A stretch of DNA of 64,000 bases from the NCBI GenBank assembly GCA_018883545.1, contig JAHLEH010000001.1:496001-560000 (forward strand), given 5' to 3'. Positions within the stretch are counted from its first letter, which is position 1. Each line of letters opens with the position of its first letter. Positions 43,646 to 53,600 of this stretch are shown in pieces. The translations under genes were made by a program, and so were the position numbers. Source of the DNA: Marixanthotalea marina (lineage in GTDB: Bacteria > Bacteroidota > Bacteroidia > Flavobacteriales > Flavobacteriaceae). The notes under the pieces were generated by a model, which was given only the letters and a program-made list of their open reading frames with translations, was not told the DNA's origin and searched no databases.

Positions 43646-44974
43646 ATGAAAATGTTCGGTAAAGTAAAATTAAGTTTTTGGCAAATATTGAACATGAATG
43701 TTGGTTTTTTTGGTATACAATATAGTTTTGGCTTACAGCAAAGTGCCGTAACTCCTATTTATGATTTTTTAGGAGCAAGCCCAGACCAAATACCAATTTT
43801 ACACTTAGCAGGGCCAGTTACCGGATTGCTAATCCAGCCCATCATAGGGGCTTTGAGCGATAAAACTTGGATTCCCAGATTTGGAAGAAGAAAACCTTTT
43901 TTTCTAATAGGAGCCATATTGTGTAGTTTGGCTTTATTGGCATTTCCTTTTAGTAGTACATTATGGATGGCTGCAGGCTTATTATGGATTTTGGATATTG
44001 GGAACAATACAGCTATGGAACCTTATAGGGCATTAATTGCTGATAAATTAGATGAGGAACAGCAACCATTAGGTTTTCAAATGCAAAGTTTTTTTACAGG
44101 TTTAGGACAAGTGTTAGCAAACATTTCATTATTTGTTTTTCCCTTAATATTTATAGGAGCAATAGGGTCTTTGCCAACATGGGTTTATGCCTCATTTTTC
44201 TTGGGTGCTATATGTTCAATAGCTTCTATTTTGTGGAGCATTAGTAAAACAAAAGAAAATCCGCCAACAACAGAAGAATTTTTAAAGCTTAAAGAGAAGA
44301 GAAGTTTTATTGAACCATTGTTGGAAATATTTGCAGCTGTAAAAGATATGCCGAAAGTTATGTGGCAATTGGCTTTGGTTTACTTGTTTCAGTGGTATGC
44401 GCTTTTTTGCTACTGGCAAAATTCTTCTAAAAGTGTTGCCCTTTCAGTTTGGAAAACAACTCCGTTAGACAATGAGGCCTACAGTGAAGCCGTGGGTTGG
44501 ACAGGTTTGGTTAATGGTTGGTATAATGTGGTTACCTTTTTAGTGGCATTTGCCCTTGTTGGGTTTGCAAAAAAGTATAGTGCCAAAAAAGTGCACGCCT
44601 TTTGCTTATTTGTTGCTGCGATTGGGTTTTTAATATTTCCCAATATAGAAAATAAAAACCTATTGTTTTTTGCTATCACTGGTTTTGGTATTGGATGGGC
44701 AAGTATGATGGGGATACCTTATTTAATGGTTGTGTCAGATATACCTAAAGAACGTTATGGTGTTTATATGGGAATCATAAACATGATGATTGTTATACCC
44801 ATGATTATTCAAACCCTATCTTTTGGTTATATTTTAAAGCATTTTTTAAATAATGACCCACGAAATGCTATAACATTTGCGGGAGTGCTTTTAATTATAA
44901 GTGCCATACTTACGCTTTTAATTAAAAGTAAAAAAGTGACTAATGAAATAAATTTTGTTTCTCCAATTCACTAA
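43646..44974 (+). CDS. MFS sugar transporter (SLC45/GPH-like, probable sucrose uptake)
   Basis: 442 aa with twelve hydrophobic segments. The start SFWQILNMNVGFFGIQYSFGLQ and the loop DKTWIPRFGRRKPFFLIG (RxGRR(K/R) MFS signature) match the sucrose/maltose MFS group including SLC45 and plant sucrose carriers. Only the inner-membrane step for uncleaved disaccharide is missing from this locus, so this carrier fills it. Direct experimental substrate unknown. Confidence 0.88.
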   Translation: MKMFGKVKLSFWQILNMNVGFFGIQYSFGLQQSAVTPIYDFLGASPDQIPILHLAGPVTGLLIQPIIGALSDKTWIPRFGRRKPFFLIGAILCSLALLAFPFSSTLWMAAGLLWILDIGNNTAMEPYRALIADKLDEEQQPLGFQMQSFFTGLGQVLANISLFVFPLIFIGAIGSLPTWVYASFFLGAICSIASILWSISKTKENPPTTEEFLKLKEKRSFIEPLLEIFAAVKDMPKVMWQLALVYLFQWYALFCYWQNSSKSVALSVWKTTPLDNEAYSEAVGWTGLVNGWYNVVTFLVAFALVGFAKKYSAKKVHAFCLFVAAIGFLIFPNIENKNLLFFAITGFGIGWASMMGIPYLMVVSDIPKERYGVYMGIINMMIVIPMIIQTLSFGYILKHFLNNDPRNAITFAGVLLIISAILTLLIKSKKVTNEINFVSPIH

Positions 44975-44995
44975 ATCAACTTAATTGAAATTTTA

Positions 44996-45922
44996 ATGAA
45001 ACAAATAGATATTTTATGTGTTGGTGAAGTACTTGTTGATTTTATTGGTCATCAGCAAGAAGTTCAAATTAATAATACTAGGGACTACCATAGATATTTG
45101 GGAGGCTCGCCAGCTAATGTAGCTATAAATTCTTCAAGATTGGGACTGAAATCTGTTATGGTGGCAACGGTTGGGGACGATGGCTTTGGAGAATATATTT
45201 TTAAACGTTTGAATGAAGCTAATGTAGCTACAAATCAGATAAATAAAATTCAAAACAAACCCACTAGTGTTATTTTTGTATCACGAACAGGAGGCACCCC
45301 AGAGTTTATCCCTTTTAGGGAAGCTGATGCATACATAACTGAAGATCAAATTTGTGGGGAGTTGCTTTCGGCTACAAAAATATACCACACAACGTGTTTT
45401 GCTTTAAGTAAAGAGCCGGCGCAAACGACCATTTTAAAAAAGGCACAACAGGCGTTTGATTTGGGTTGCAAACTAAGTATCGATGTAAATTATGCCAAGA
45501 AGTTATGGGAAAGCCAAGATGCAGCCTTAAAAGTTATTAAAGCTTATTGCAAGTTTAATCCGCTAGTAAAAATTAGTGAAGATGATATGCTTAGGCTTTT
45601 TGAAAAGGAAATGCCTCATGAATATATTTTTGATTTTTTCCATTCGGAAGGGGTCCAAACTATTTGTTTAACCTTAGGTGATAAGGGCGTTAAACTGTCA
45701 CAAAAAGGTGAAAAAATAATCTCGTTGCCAGCTATTAAAGTGGATAAAATAATGGATGCTACAGGTGCTGGTGATGCGTTTTGGTCAGGATTTCTATTTG
45801 CCTATATAAAGGAAAAGCCCATTGAAGAATGTTTGCAGATGGCCCTAAAGTTGGCAGCCTTGAAATTGCAAAACGTAGGTAGGTTACCAGACAATATTAA
45901 TATTTTATCAGAACTTTTATAA
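44996..45922 (+). CDS. PfkB-family sugar kinase, probable fructokinase
   Basis: 308 aa ribokinase-fold enzyme. N-terminal GEVLVDFIGH and LGGSPANVAINSSRLG (PfkB signature 1 region), C-terminal DATGAGDAFWSGFL (signature 2, catalytic Asp and anion hole). Phosphorylates fructose to fructose 6-phosphate if the context is right: the sucrose phosphorylase encoded 10 bp downstream releases free fructose. Another hexose or 2-keto-sugar is possible. Confidence 0.9.
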   Translation: MKQIDILCVGEVLVDFIGHQQEVQINNTRDYHRYLGGSPANVAINSSRLGLKSVMVATVGDDGFGEYIFKRLNEANVATNQINKIQNKPTSVIFVSRTGGTPEFIPFREADAYITEDQICGELLSATKIYHTTCFALSKEPAQTTILKKAQQAFDLGCKLSIDVNYAKKLWESQDAALKVIKAYCKFNPLVKISEDDMLRLFEKEMPHEYIFDFFHSEGVQTICLTLGDKGVKLSQKGEKIISLPAIKVDKIMDATGAGDAFWSGFLFAYIKEKPIEECLQMALKLAALKLQNVGRLPDNINILSELL

Positions 45923-45932
45923 AGAACGTCCC

Positions 45933-47495
45933 ATGTTAGAAGAACATACTATTGGTAATGGCGCTATGCTTAATGCTTATCCAGACAGCATAGGGAGTAA
46001 TTTAGCTGATATTGTAAAAATGCTCAATATGCCAGAATTTGAAAATGCTTTTTCATATTTCTACATATTGCCAACTTTTTTTAATAGTGATTTGGATAGG
46101 GGCTTTTCAATAATAGATTACAACTTGAATAAACAATTAGTTTCTCAAGCAGATTTAAAAGCTTTAAATGAACTGAATATAAAACTCAAATTTGATATTG
46201 TTTTAAATCATTTATCTGTTGCATCGCCACAATTTAAAGACTTATTAAAAAATGGGGAGCAATCTGAATACAAGGATTTTTTTATTAACTGGAATGCGTT
46301 TTGGGAAGGTTTTGGCGAGATGGGGGATGATGGTATCATCATTCCCAAAGAAGAATTTTTGGATAAATTATTCATGAGAAAATCTGGACTCCCAATCCTG
46401 AAAGTACCTTTCCCTGATGGAAATGAAAAACCATATTGGAATACATTTTATCAAAAAGTAAATGAGGATAAAAGTTTTTTAGGCCAAATGGATGTCAATG
46501 CGAAATCGGAGTTGGTTTGGGAATTTTATGAACAAACATTAAAAAAAATAAGTAGTTACGGTGGTAAAATTTTAAGATTGGATGCCTTCGCTTATTTACA
46601 CAAAGAAATTGGACAATCAAACTTTTTTAATAAACCAGGAACTTGGGAATATTTAAAGCGTATTAAGCAAATTTCGGATACCTATGGCTTAATACTTTTA
46701 CCAGAAATTCATGCCGAATATGGTCTTCATTTACATGATGAAGTCGCAAACGAAGGCTATTATATCTACGATTTTTTCTTGCCTGGATTAACTATTCATA
46801 CCATCGAAAACAAAAACAGTAAAGCACTTTTAAGCTGGGCTCAAGAAATTATGGATAATGATTATAAAACAGTAAATATGCTGGGATGTCATGACGGAAT
46901 TCCTGTTTTAGATCTAAAAGGAAAAGAAGTCAACGGTGTCTATAATAAAGGATTGCTTGAAGATGTTGAGATTGAAAGCATTATGAATAAAATAATGGAG
47001 CGAGGAGGTCGGGTTAAAAACATTTACGATGCAGCTGGCAAAAAGATTTCCTATTATCAAGTAAACGCTACTTTTTTCAGTGCATTGGGTGAAGATAAAC
47101 AAAAGCTCTTAGTGGCTAGGGCAATTCAAATGTTCATGCCAGGCATACCACAGGTTTGGTATCTGGATATTTTTGCTGGTAAAAATAATTACAAAGCAGC
47201 CGATGAAGGTGGAAGTGCAGGGCATAAAGAAATTAATCGCACAACTTTAACTTTGCATGATGTTGAGGAAGGTTTAAAGAAAGATATTGTCAAAAATCAA
47301 TTAGAATTAATTCGATTACGAAATACATTAAATGCCTTTTCGGGATCCGTAAAAATAAATCCATCTACTGAGAGTGAGATTGATATTTTATGGGTAAATC
47401 AGAATAATTCAGCTCAGTTAAAAGTAAATCTCCAAACACTAGCGTTTAGTATTAACTTCACTGAAGATGGTATCAACCGAAAAATAGAATTTTAA
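45933..47495 (+). CDS. GH13 sucrose phosphorylase-like enzyme
   Basis: 520 aa alpha-amylase-fold protein of the sucrose phosphorylase group (GH13_18). NAYPDSIGSNLADI corresponds to the family's N-terminal YxDS/RxG segment. Catalytic nucleophile Asp217 in LRLDAFAY, acid/base Glu near 256 in LLPEIHAEY, and transition-state Asp near 310 in GCHDGIPVLDL; PGIPQVWYLDIFAG is also typical. Would split sucrose and phosphate into glucose 1-phosphate and fructose in the cytoplasm. Related phosphorylases act on glucosylglycerate or sucrose 6-phosphate, so substrate is inferred from the locus. Met12 could be the true start. Confidence 0.87.
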   Translation: MLEEHTIGNGAMLNAYPDSIGSNLADIVKMLNMPEFENAFSYFYILPTFFNSDLDRGFSIIDYNLNKQLVSQADLKALNELNIKLKFDIVLNHLSVASPQFKDLLKNGEQSEYKDFFINWNAFWEGFGEMGDDGIIIPKEEFLDKLFMRKSGLPILKVPFPDGNEKPYWNTFYQKVNEDKSFLGQMDVNAKSELVWEFYEQTLKKISSYGGKILRLDAFAYLHKEIGQSNFFNKPGTWEYLKRIKQISDTYGLILLPEIHAEYGLHLHDEVANEGYYIYDFFLPGLTIHTIENKNSKALLSWAQEIMDNDYKTVNMLGCHDGIPVLDLKGKEVNGVYNKGLLEDVEIESIMNKIMERGGRVKNIYDAAGKKISYYQVNATFFSALGEDKQKLLVARAIQMFMPGIPQVWYLDIFAGKNNYKAADEGGSAGHKEINRTTLTLHDVEEGLKKDIVKNQLELIRLRNTLNAFSGSVKINPSTESEIDILWVNQNNSAQLKVNLQTLAFSINFTEDGINRKIEF

Positions 47496-47587
47496 AATAA
47501 ATGGCCTTGTTTGTAATTCGATTAAATTTCTTCTTCTTTATCTAAAATCAAACTTAAAAAAGAAATATCAATTTGTTAAAAGATTAG

Positions 47588-47616
47588 TTGTTTCCTTAAT
47601 AGGATTGTTATATTTG
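47588..47616 (+). promoter_or_regulatory. Promoter of maeB-ruvA-sprA
   Basis: TTG at 47588-47590, 18 bp, TATATTTG at 47609-47616. Transcription start near 47623. Confidence 0.7.
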
Positions 47617-47630
47617 TCTTTAAATAACTA

Positions 47631-47665
47631 AATCCCTCATTGTGACTGTGTGGGGATTGTTTTTT
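47631..47665 (+). promoter_or_regulatory. Leader hairpin before maeB
   Basis: AATCCC pairs with GGGATT across a ~17-nt loop (a few further pairs possible), followed by GTTTTTT. Terminator-shaped but within the predicted 82-nt leader, as at rimP. Confidence 0.45.
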
Positions 47666-47704
47666 AAAATCAAGTTTCTTAAACAGAAAAGCGAACCTAA
47701 CTTT

Positions 47705-50002
47705 ATGAGTAAACAGACTAAACGTAGAGAAGCACTAATTTACCACGCAAAACCAACACCAGGAAAAATTCAGGTAGTACCAACAAAAAAGTATGCAACC
47801 CAAAGAGATTTATCATTGGCATATTCTCCGGGTGTAGCAGAACCTTGTTTGGAAATTGAAAAGAAAAAGGAAAATGTTTACAAATATACAGCCAAAGGAA
47901 ATTTAGTGGCTGTTATTTCTAATGGGACAGCCGTTTTAGGTTTGGGAGATATTGGACCAGAAGCCTCTAAACCGGTAATGGAAGGTAAAGGCCTGCTGTT
48001 CAAAATTTTTGCTGATATTGATGTTTTTGACATTGAAATAGACACCAAAAATGTAGACGAGTTTATAAAGACCGTTAAAAACATAGCCCCTACGTTTGGA
48101 GGTATTAATTTAGAAGATATTAAGGCACCTGAAGCCTTTGAGATAGAAAGACGTTTAAAGGAGGAGTTGGATATTCCTGTAATGCACGACGACCAACATG
48201 GTACCGCCATTATTTCGGCCGCTGCTTTGTTGAATGCTTTAGAGCTTACCAACAGAAAAATTGAAGAGGCAAAAATAGTGATTAGTGGTGCTGGAGCAGC
48301 AGCCATTTCATGTTCACGTTTGTACCAATCATTTGGAGCCAAACGCGAAAATATGGTTATGTTGGATAGTAAAGGTGTTATTAGAAATGACAGGGAAAAT
48401 CTTTCTTCTGAAAAAGCTGAGTTTTCAACTCATAGAAAAATAGATACTTTGGAAGAGGCTATGGTCGATGCCGATGTTTTCATTGGTCTCTCTATGGCAA
48501 ATATTGTAAGCCCAGACATGTTGTTGTCTATGGCCAAAGACCCAATTGTGTTTGCTATGGCCAATCCAAACCCTGAAATAGATTATCAGTTGGCCATCGA
48601 TACAAGGGATGACATTATTATGGCAACAGGTCGTTCAGACCATCCTAACCAGGTTAACAATGTGCTAGGTTTTCCATTCATTTTTAGAGGGGCGCTAGAT
48701 GTGCGCGCCACAAAAATAAATGAGGAAATGAAAATGGCTGCGGTTGTAGCATTGGCAAAATTGGCTAAAGAAAGTGTGCCAGAACAAGTTAACATCGCTT
48801 ATGGTGAAACCAGATTGGCATTTGGAAGGGATTATATCATTCCTAAACCATTCGACCCACGTTTAATTGCTGAAGTGCCACCAGCTGTGGCAAAGGCAGC
48901 TATGGAAAGTGGTGTGGCTACCAGTCCAATTGAGAATTGGGATAAATATAGGGATGAGCTATTAGAACGTTTAGGGTCTGATAATAAAATGGTAAGATTG
49001 ATTACCAATAGGGCGAAAATGAATCCAAAACGGGTTGTTTATGCTGAAGCAGACCATTTGGATGTTTTAAAAGCAGCACAAATTGCTCACGATGAAGGTA
49101 TTGCCATTCCAATCCTATTGGGAAGAAGAGAAACAATCAAAAAATTAATGGCCGAAATTGAATTTGATGCAGATATACAAATCATCGATCCTAAATCGGA
49201 TGAAGAAGAGGCTCGTAAAAATAAATATGCCAAGGTTTATTGGGAACAACGCAAACGTAAAGGTGTAACACTCTATGCGGCTGAGCGTATCATGCGAGAG
49301 CGCAACTATTTTGCTGCTATGATGGTTAATGAGGGTGATGCCGATGCTATTATATCTGGATACTCTCGTAGCTATCCATCGGTTGTAAAACCAATGTTAG
49401 AGTTAATTGGATTGGCAAAAAATGCCAAAAGAGTAGCAACCACCAATTTAATGATGACACAGCGCGGCCCTATGTTTTTGAGTGATACCTCTATAAACAT
49501 AGATCCCACAAGTGAAGATTTGGTGAAAATTACCCAAATGACGGCTAAAACCATTAAAATGTTTGGTTTGGAGCCTGTGGTAGCACTCACAACATTCTCT
49601 AATTTTGGGTCTTCTTCAAGTCCAAGAACAACCAAAGTGAAAGAAGCTGTTGCCGTATTGCACGAAACAAATCCCGATTTGTTGGTAGATGGCGATTTAC
49701 AAATAGATTTTGCATTGAATAGCGACATGCTTAAAAGTACCTTTCCATTTTCAAAATTGGTAGGTAAGAAAGTCAATACCTTGATTTTTCCTAATTTAGA
49801 ATCTGCTAATATTACCTATAAACTTCTTAAGGAATTAAACAAAGCAGAGTCCATAGGGCCTATTATGATGGGTATGCGCAAACCTGTACATATTTTACAA
49901 TTGGGTGCTAGTGTAGACGAAATTGTGAATATGACCGCTATTGCTGTTATCGATGCCCAACAAAAAGAAAAATGGGAAAAAGAAAAGGGCAGTGCCCAAT
50001 AA
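47705..50002 (+). CDS. maeB: NADP-dependent malic enzyme, MaeB type
   Basis: 765 aa from ATG 47705 (MSKQTKRREALIYHAKPTPG). N-terminal malic enzyme part (~1-430): YSPGVAEPCLEIEKK, catalytic Lys/Asp region ISNGTAVLGLGDIGP, and HDDQHGTAIISAAA, VISGAGAAAIS (Rossmann). C-terminal phosphotransacetylase-like part (~440-765): VVYAEADHLDVLKAA, ANPNPEIDYQ, DGDLQIDFAL. Converts malate to pyruvate with NADPH; the PTA domain is regulatory in MaeB proteins. The frame extends upstream to a GTG at 47642, which lies in the hairpin leader and is rejected. Confidence 0.96.
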   Translation: MSKQTKRREALIYHAKPTPGKIQVVPTKKYATQRDLSLAYSPGVAEPCLEIEKKKENVYKYTAKGNLVAVISNGTAVLGLGDIGPEASKPVMEGKGLLFKIFADIDVFDIEIDTKNVDEFIKTVKNIAPTFGGINLEDIKAPEAFEIERRLKEELDIPVMHDDQHGTAIISAAALLNALELTNRKIEEAKIVISGAGAAAISCSRLYQSFGAKRENMVMLDSKGVIRNDRENLSSEKAEFSTHRKIDTLEEAMVDADVFIGLSMANIVSPDMLLSMAKDPIVFAMANPNPEIDYQLAIDTRDDIIMATGRSDHPNQVNNVLGFPFIFRGALDVRATKINEEMKMAAVVALAKLAKESVPEQVNIAYGETRLAFGRDYIIPKPFDPRLIAEVPPAVAKAAMESGVATSPIENWDKYRDELLERLGSDNKMVRLITNRAKMNPKRVVYAEADHLDVLKAAQIAHDEGIAIPILLGRRETIKKLMAEIEFDADIQIIDPKSDEEEARKNKYAKVYWEQRKRKGVTLYAAERIMRERNYFAAMMVNEGDADAIISGYSRSYPSVVKPMLELIGLAKNAKRVATTNLMMTQRGPMFLSDTSINIDPTSEDLVKITQMTAKTIKMFGLEPVVALTTFSNFGSSSSPRTTKVKEAVAVLHETNPDLLVDGDLQIDFALNSDMLKSTFPFSKLVGKKVNTLIFPNLESANITYKLLKELNKAESIGPIMMGMRKPVHILQLGASVDEIVNMTAIAVIDAQQKEKWEKEKGSAQ

Positions 50003-50044
50003 ATTTTAAGTTAAATGCTAATATTGAAATAAATAAAACCCCAA

Positions 50045-50626
50045 ATGATAACACACATTCAAGGAAAATTAGTAACTAAGAGTCCAACCGATGTTGTTAT
50101 TGAATGTAATGGTGTGGGATATCACATAAATATTTCACTACATACTTTTTCGCAAATTCCAGATAACGAACATTTAAAATTATTTACCCATTTACAGGTT
50201 AAAGAAGATTCGCATACACTCTATGGATTTTCGTCTTTGGCCGAGCGTGAAATTTTCAGATTGTTAATTTCCGTTAGTGGTATAGGTGCCAATATTGCCA
50301 GAACTATGCTTTCGTCATTAACACCCGTGCAGGTTAGAGAAGGCATAGCTTCAGAAGATGTGGCGCTTATACAATCTGTTAAGGGGATTGGGGCCAAAAC
50401 AGCACAGCGGGTTATTATCGATTTAAAAGATAAGGTATTGAAAATTTATGATATTGATGAAGTTTCAATTTCGAAAGGCAATACCAACAAAAATGAAGCG
50501 TTATCTGCATTAGAAGTACTTGGTTTTGTGAAAAAGCAAGCAGAACGTGTTGTGGACAAAATTTTGATTTCACAACCAGATGCTAATGTTGAAACCATTA
50601 TAAAACAGGCCTTAAAAAATTTATAA
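50045..50626 (+). CDS. ruvA: Holliday junction DNA helicase subunit RuvA
   Basis: 193 aa. Domain I MITHIQGKLVTKSPTDVVIE and YGFSSLAEREIFRLLISVSG (OB fold), domain II with two helix-hairpin-helix motifs (VSGIGANIARTML, VKGIGAKTAQRVIIDLKDK), domain III SALEVLGFVKKQAERVVDKI, which contacts RuvB. Binds four-way junctions as a tetramer. Separated from ruvB by 12 kb, usual in this family; sprA follows by 5 bp. Confidence 0.97.
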   Translation: MITHIQGKLVTKSPTDVVIECNGVGYHINISLHTFSQIPDNEHLKLFTHLQVKEDSHTLYGFSSLAEREIFRLLISVSGIGANIARTMLSSLTPVQVREGIASEDVALIQSVKGIGAKTAQRVIIDLKDKVLKIYDIDEVSISKGNTNKNEALSALEVLGFVKKQAERVVDKILISQPDANVETIIKQALKNL

Positions 50627-50631
50627 AAGAT

Positions 50632-53600
50632 TTGAATACAGCCAACCAAAATTTTTATAAAGACACTAAAAAATATTTTCTTTTATTTTTAGTTCTTTTT
50701 TTCTCTCTTATGGCTTGGTCCCAAGAACCTGCTCAAGATTCAGTTCAAACAGGTTTTAGCTTGGGAAACTTACAAATTCCCAATCCTAATAGTGTACAAT
50801 CTAAGTATACCTACGATCCTGAGACAAACCGATATATTTACACAGAGAAAATAGGAAACTACAATATTAATTATCCACTAATTTTAACACCAAAAGAGTA
50901 TCAGGATTTGGTGCTTAAAGAAAGTCGGCGGTCTTATTACAAAGAAAAAATAGATGCTTTCGATGGTAGAAAAGATGGCACGCAGGATGGACAAAAAAAC
51001 CTATTGCCAGAGTTCTATGTAAACAACAATTTTTTTAAATCTATTTTTGGTAGCGATACCATACAGGTAGTGCCACAGGGTACTGTAGAAATGGATTTAG
51101 GAGTGCTTTTTTCGAAACAGGATAACCCTTCCTTTTCACCTAGAAACCGCAGTAATTTTACGTTCGATTTTGATCAACGTATTAGTTTAAGTTTGTTGGG
51201 TAAAGTTGGGACACGGCTTCAGGTAACGGCCAATTACGATACACAGGCCAGTTTCGATTTCCAGAACTTAATAAAACTAGAATACACACCCACAGAAGAT
51301 GATATCATCCAAAAAATTGAGGTGGGTAACGTAAGTATGCCTTTAAATAGTTCCTTAATATCTGGAGCCCAAAGTTTGTTTGGTGTAAAAACGCAGTTGC
51401 AATTTGGTAAAACAACCATTACGGGTGTGTTTTCAGAGCAAAAATCCCAATCAACGTCGGTGGTGGCACAAGGCGGTGGTACGGTTGAAGATTTTGAAAT
51501 GTTTATTAGGGAATACGACGAAAATAGGCACTTTTTTTTATCGCAGTATTTTAGGGATAATTATGACCAAGCCCTAGAAACATATCCATTTATCAATAAC
51601 AGGGGTATTCAAATTACAAGGTTGGAAGTTTGGATTACCAACAGAAGCAATAGAACGGAGAACGTTAGAAACATTGTAGCGCTACAGGATTTGGGTGAAA
51701 ACGAAAAAATAGGGAATCCGGGCGTTAATGTGTTTGCAGGTCCAGGAGCATTCCCTAGTAATAAAAATAACGGGCTCGACCCTACCAATATTGGAGGGGC
51801 GGGGTCGCAATTAACCAATGCTGTTAGGGATATTGCAACCGTACAATCGGGTATTTTAGTACCAGGGGTTAATGAGGGCTTCGATTATGCTAAATTGGAA
51901 AATGCCAGAAAGCTGACTGAAGGACAAGAGTATATCTTGAATAAAGATTTAGGTTATATATCCTTAAACCAACGTTTAAATAACGATGAGGTTTTGGCAG
52001 TGGCGTTCCAATTTACAGTTGGCGGGCAGGTATACCAAGTGGGTGAGTTTGCCAACGATGGTGTTGATGCCACGGATGTTACTACCAACGGCTCTGGTCA
52101 GGTAACCAATGTGGTTAATACAAGCTTGGTGCTTAAAATGCTTAAAAGTAGCATTACAAATGTAACGCTTCCGGTTTGGGATTTAATGATGAAAAATATT
52201 TATGATATTGGGGCTTATAACTTAACACCAGAAGACTTCAAATTAAATATTTTCTACAACGAAGCATCGCCTTTAAATTACATTACGCCAGTTGGTTCAA
52301 CGCCTTTTCCAACGCCTGGGCCTAATGAAAAGCCAATAGAGGACACACCTTTGCTGCGATTTTTTGGTTTAGATAAGTTGAATTATAATAACGACCCCCA
52401 ATCTGGAGGAGATGGCTTTTTCGATTTTGTTTCGGGTATTACAGTCTTGCCACAAAACGGGAAAATTATTTTTACTAAGGCAGAACCGTTTGGGGCGTAT
52501 CTTTTTGACAAACTATCCTTAAATGCCACTGAAGATTATAACGATACTTCTACATACAACGAAAACCAAGCTAAGTATGTTTACGATGTGCTTTACAAAA
52601 GTACCAAAACGGCAGCTTTAGAAGAAATTGAGAAAAATAAGTTTTTGTTAAAAGGGCGTTATAAGTCAACTGGTGCTGATGGTATACCAATTGGGGCTTT
52701 TAATGCACCTCAAGGTTCGGTAAAAGTAACAGCTGGTGGGCGTGTTTTGGTAGAAGGAATCGATTATACCGTAAATTACCAATTAGGACGTGTTTATATT
52801 TTAGATGAAGCGTTGAAAGCTTCCAATACGCCTATAAATATTTCAACTGAAAGCAACACTTTTTTTAATCAGCAAACTAGACGGTTTACAGGGTTGAACA
52901 TTGAACATCAATTCAATGAAAATTTTGTTTTGGGAGGTACGCTTTTAAATCTTAATGAACGCCCCATAACCCAAAAGGCTAATTACGGAACAGAACCGAT
53001 TAACAATACTATTTTTGGCTTAAATGGTAATTATGCAACCAAAGTACCATTTTTAACCCGTTTGGTAAACAAATTGCCCAATATAGATACCGATGTAGAA
53101 TCTAATTTATCCTTACGTGGGGAATTTGCCTATTTATTGCCAGGAGCACCAAAGGGAACTAACTTAAATGGAGAGGTAACGTCGTATGTTGATGATTTTG
53201 AAGGCACCCAAAATGCTATCGATTTGAGGTCGCAATTATCATGGAATTTATCCAGTAGGCCTATTGGTTTAGGTGTGCCTAGTAATCCCAATGAAGATGC
53301 CAATGGCATTCAAAATGGGTATCAAAGAGCCATGTTGAACTGGTACACGATCGATCCTATTTTTTATACCAGCCAGAGACCTAATGGTATTTCTGACGAT
53401 GACTTATCAGGCTTGTATACCAGTAGGGTTTTTATTAACGAACTATTTCCAGAACGGGACTTGGTGCAGGGGCAAAATTCAGTTTTAAATACTTTAGATT
53501 TAGCTTACTATCCAGCAGAGCGTGGTCCATACAATTTTGACCCTAATGCTGCAAGCGGTGTTATTAGTAATCCTGAAGATTCTTGGGCAGGTATTACACG

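Noticed and set aside
47878..48342. Antisense 154-codon frame opposite maeB
   Set aside because: No family features and lies wholly within a firm malic enzyme gene.
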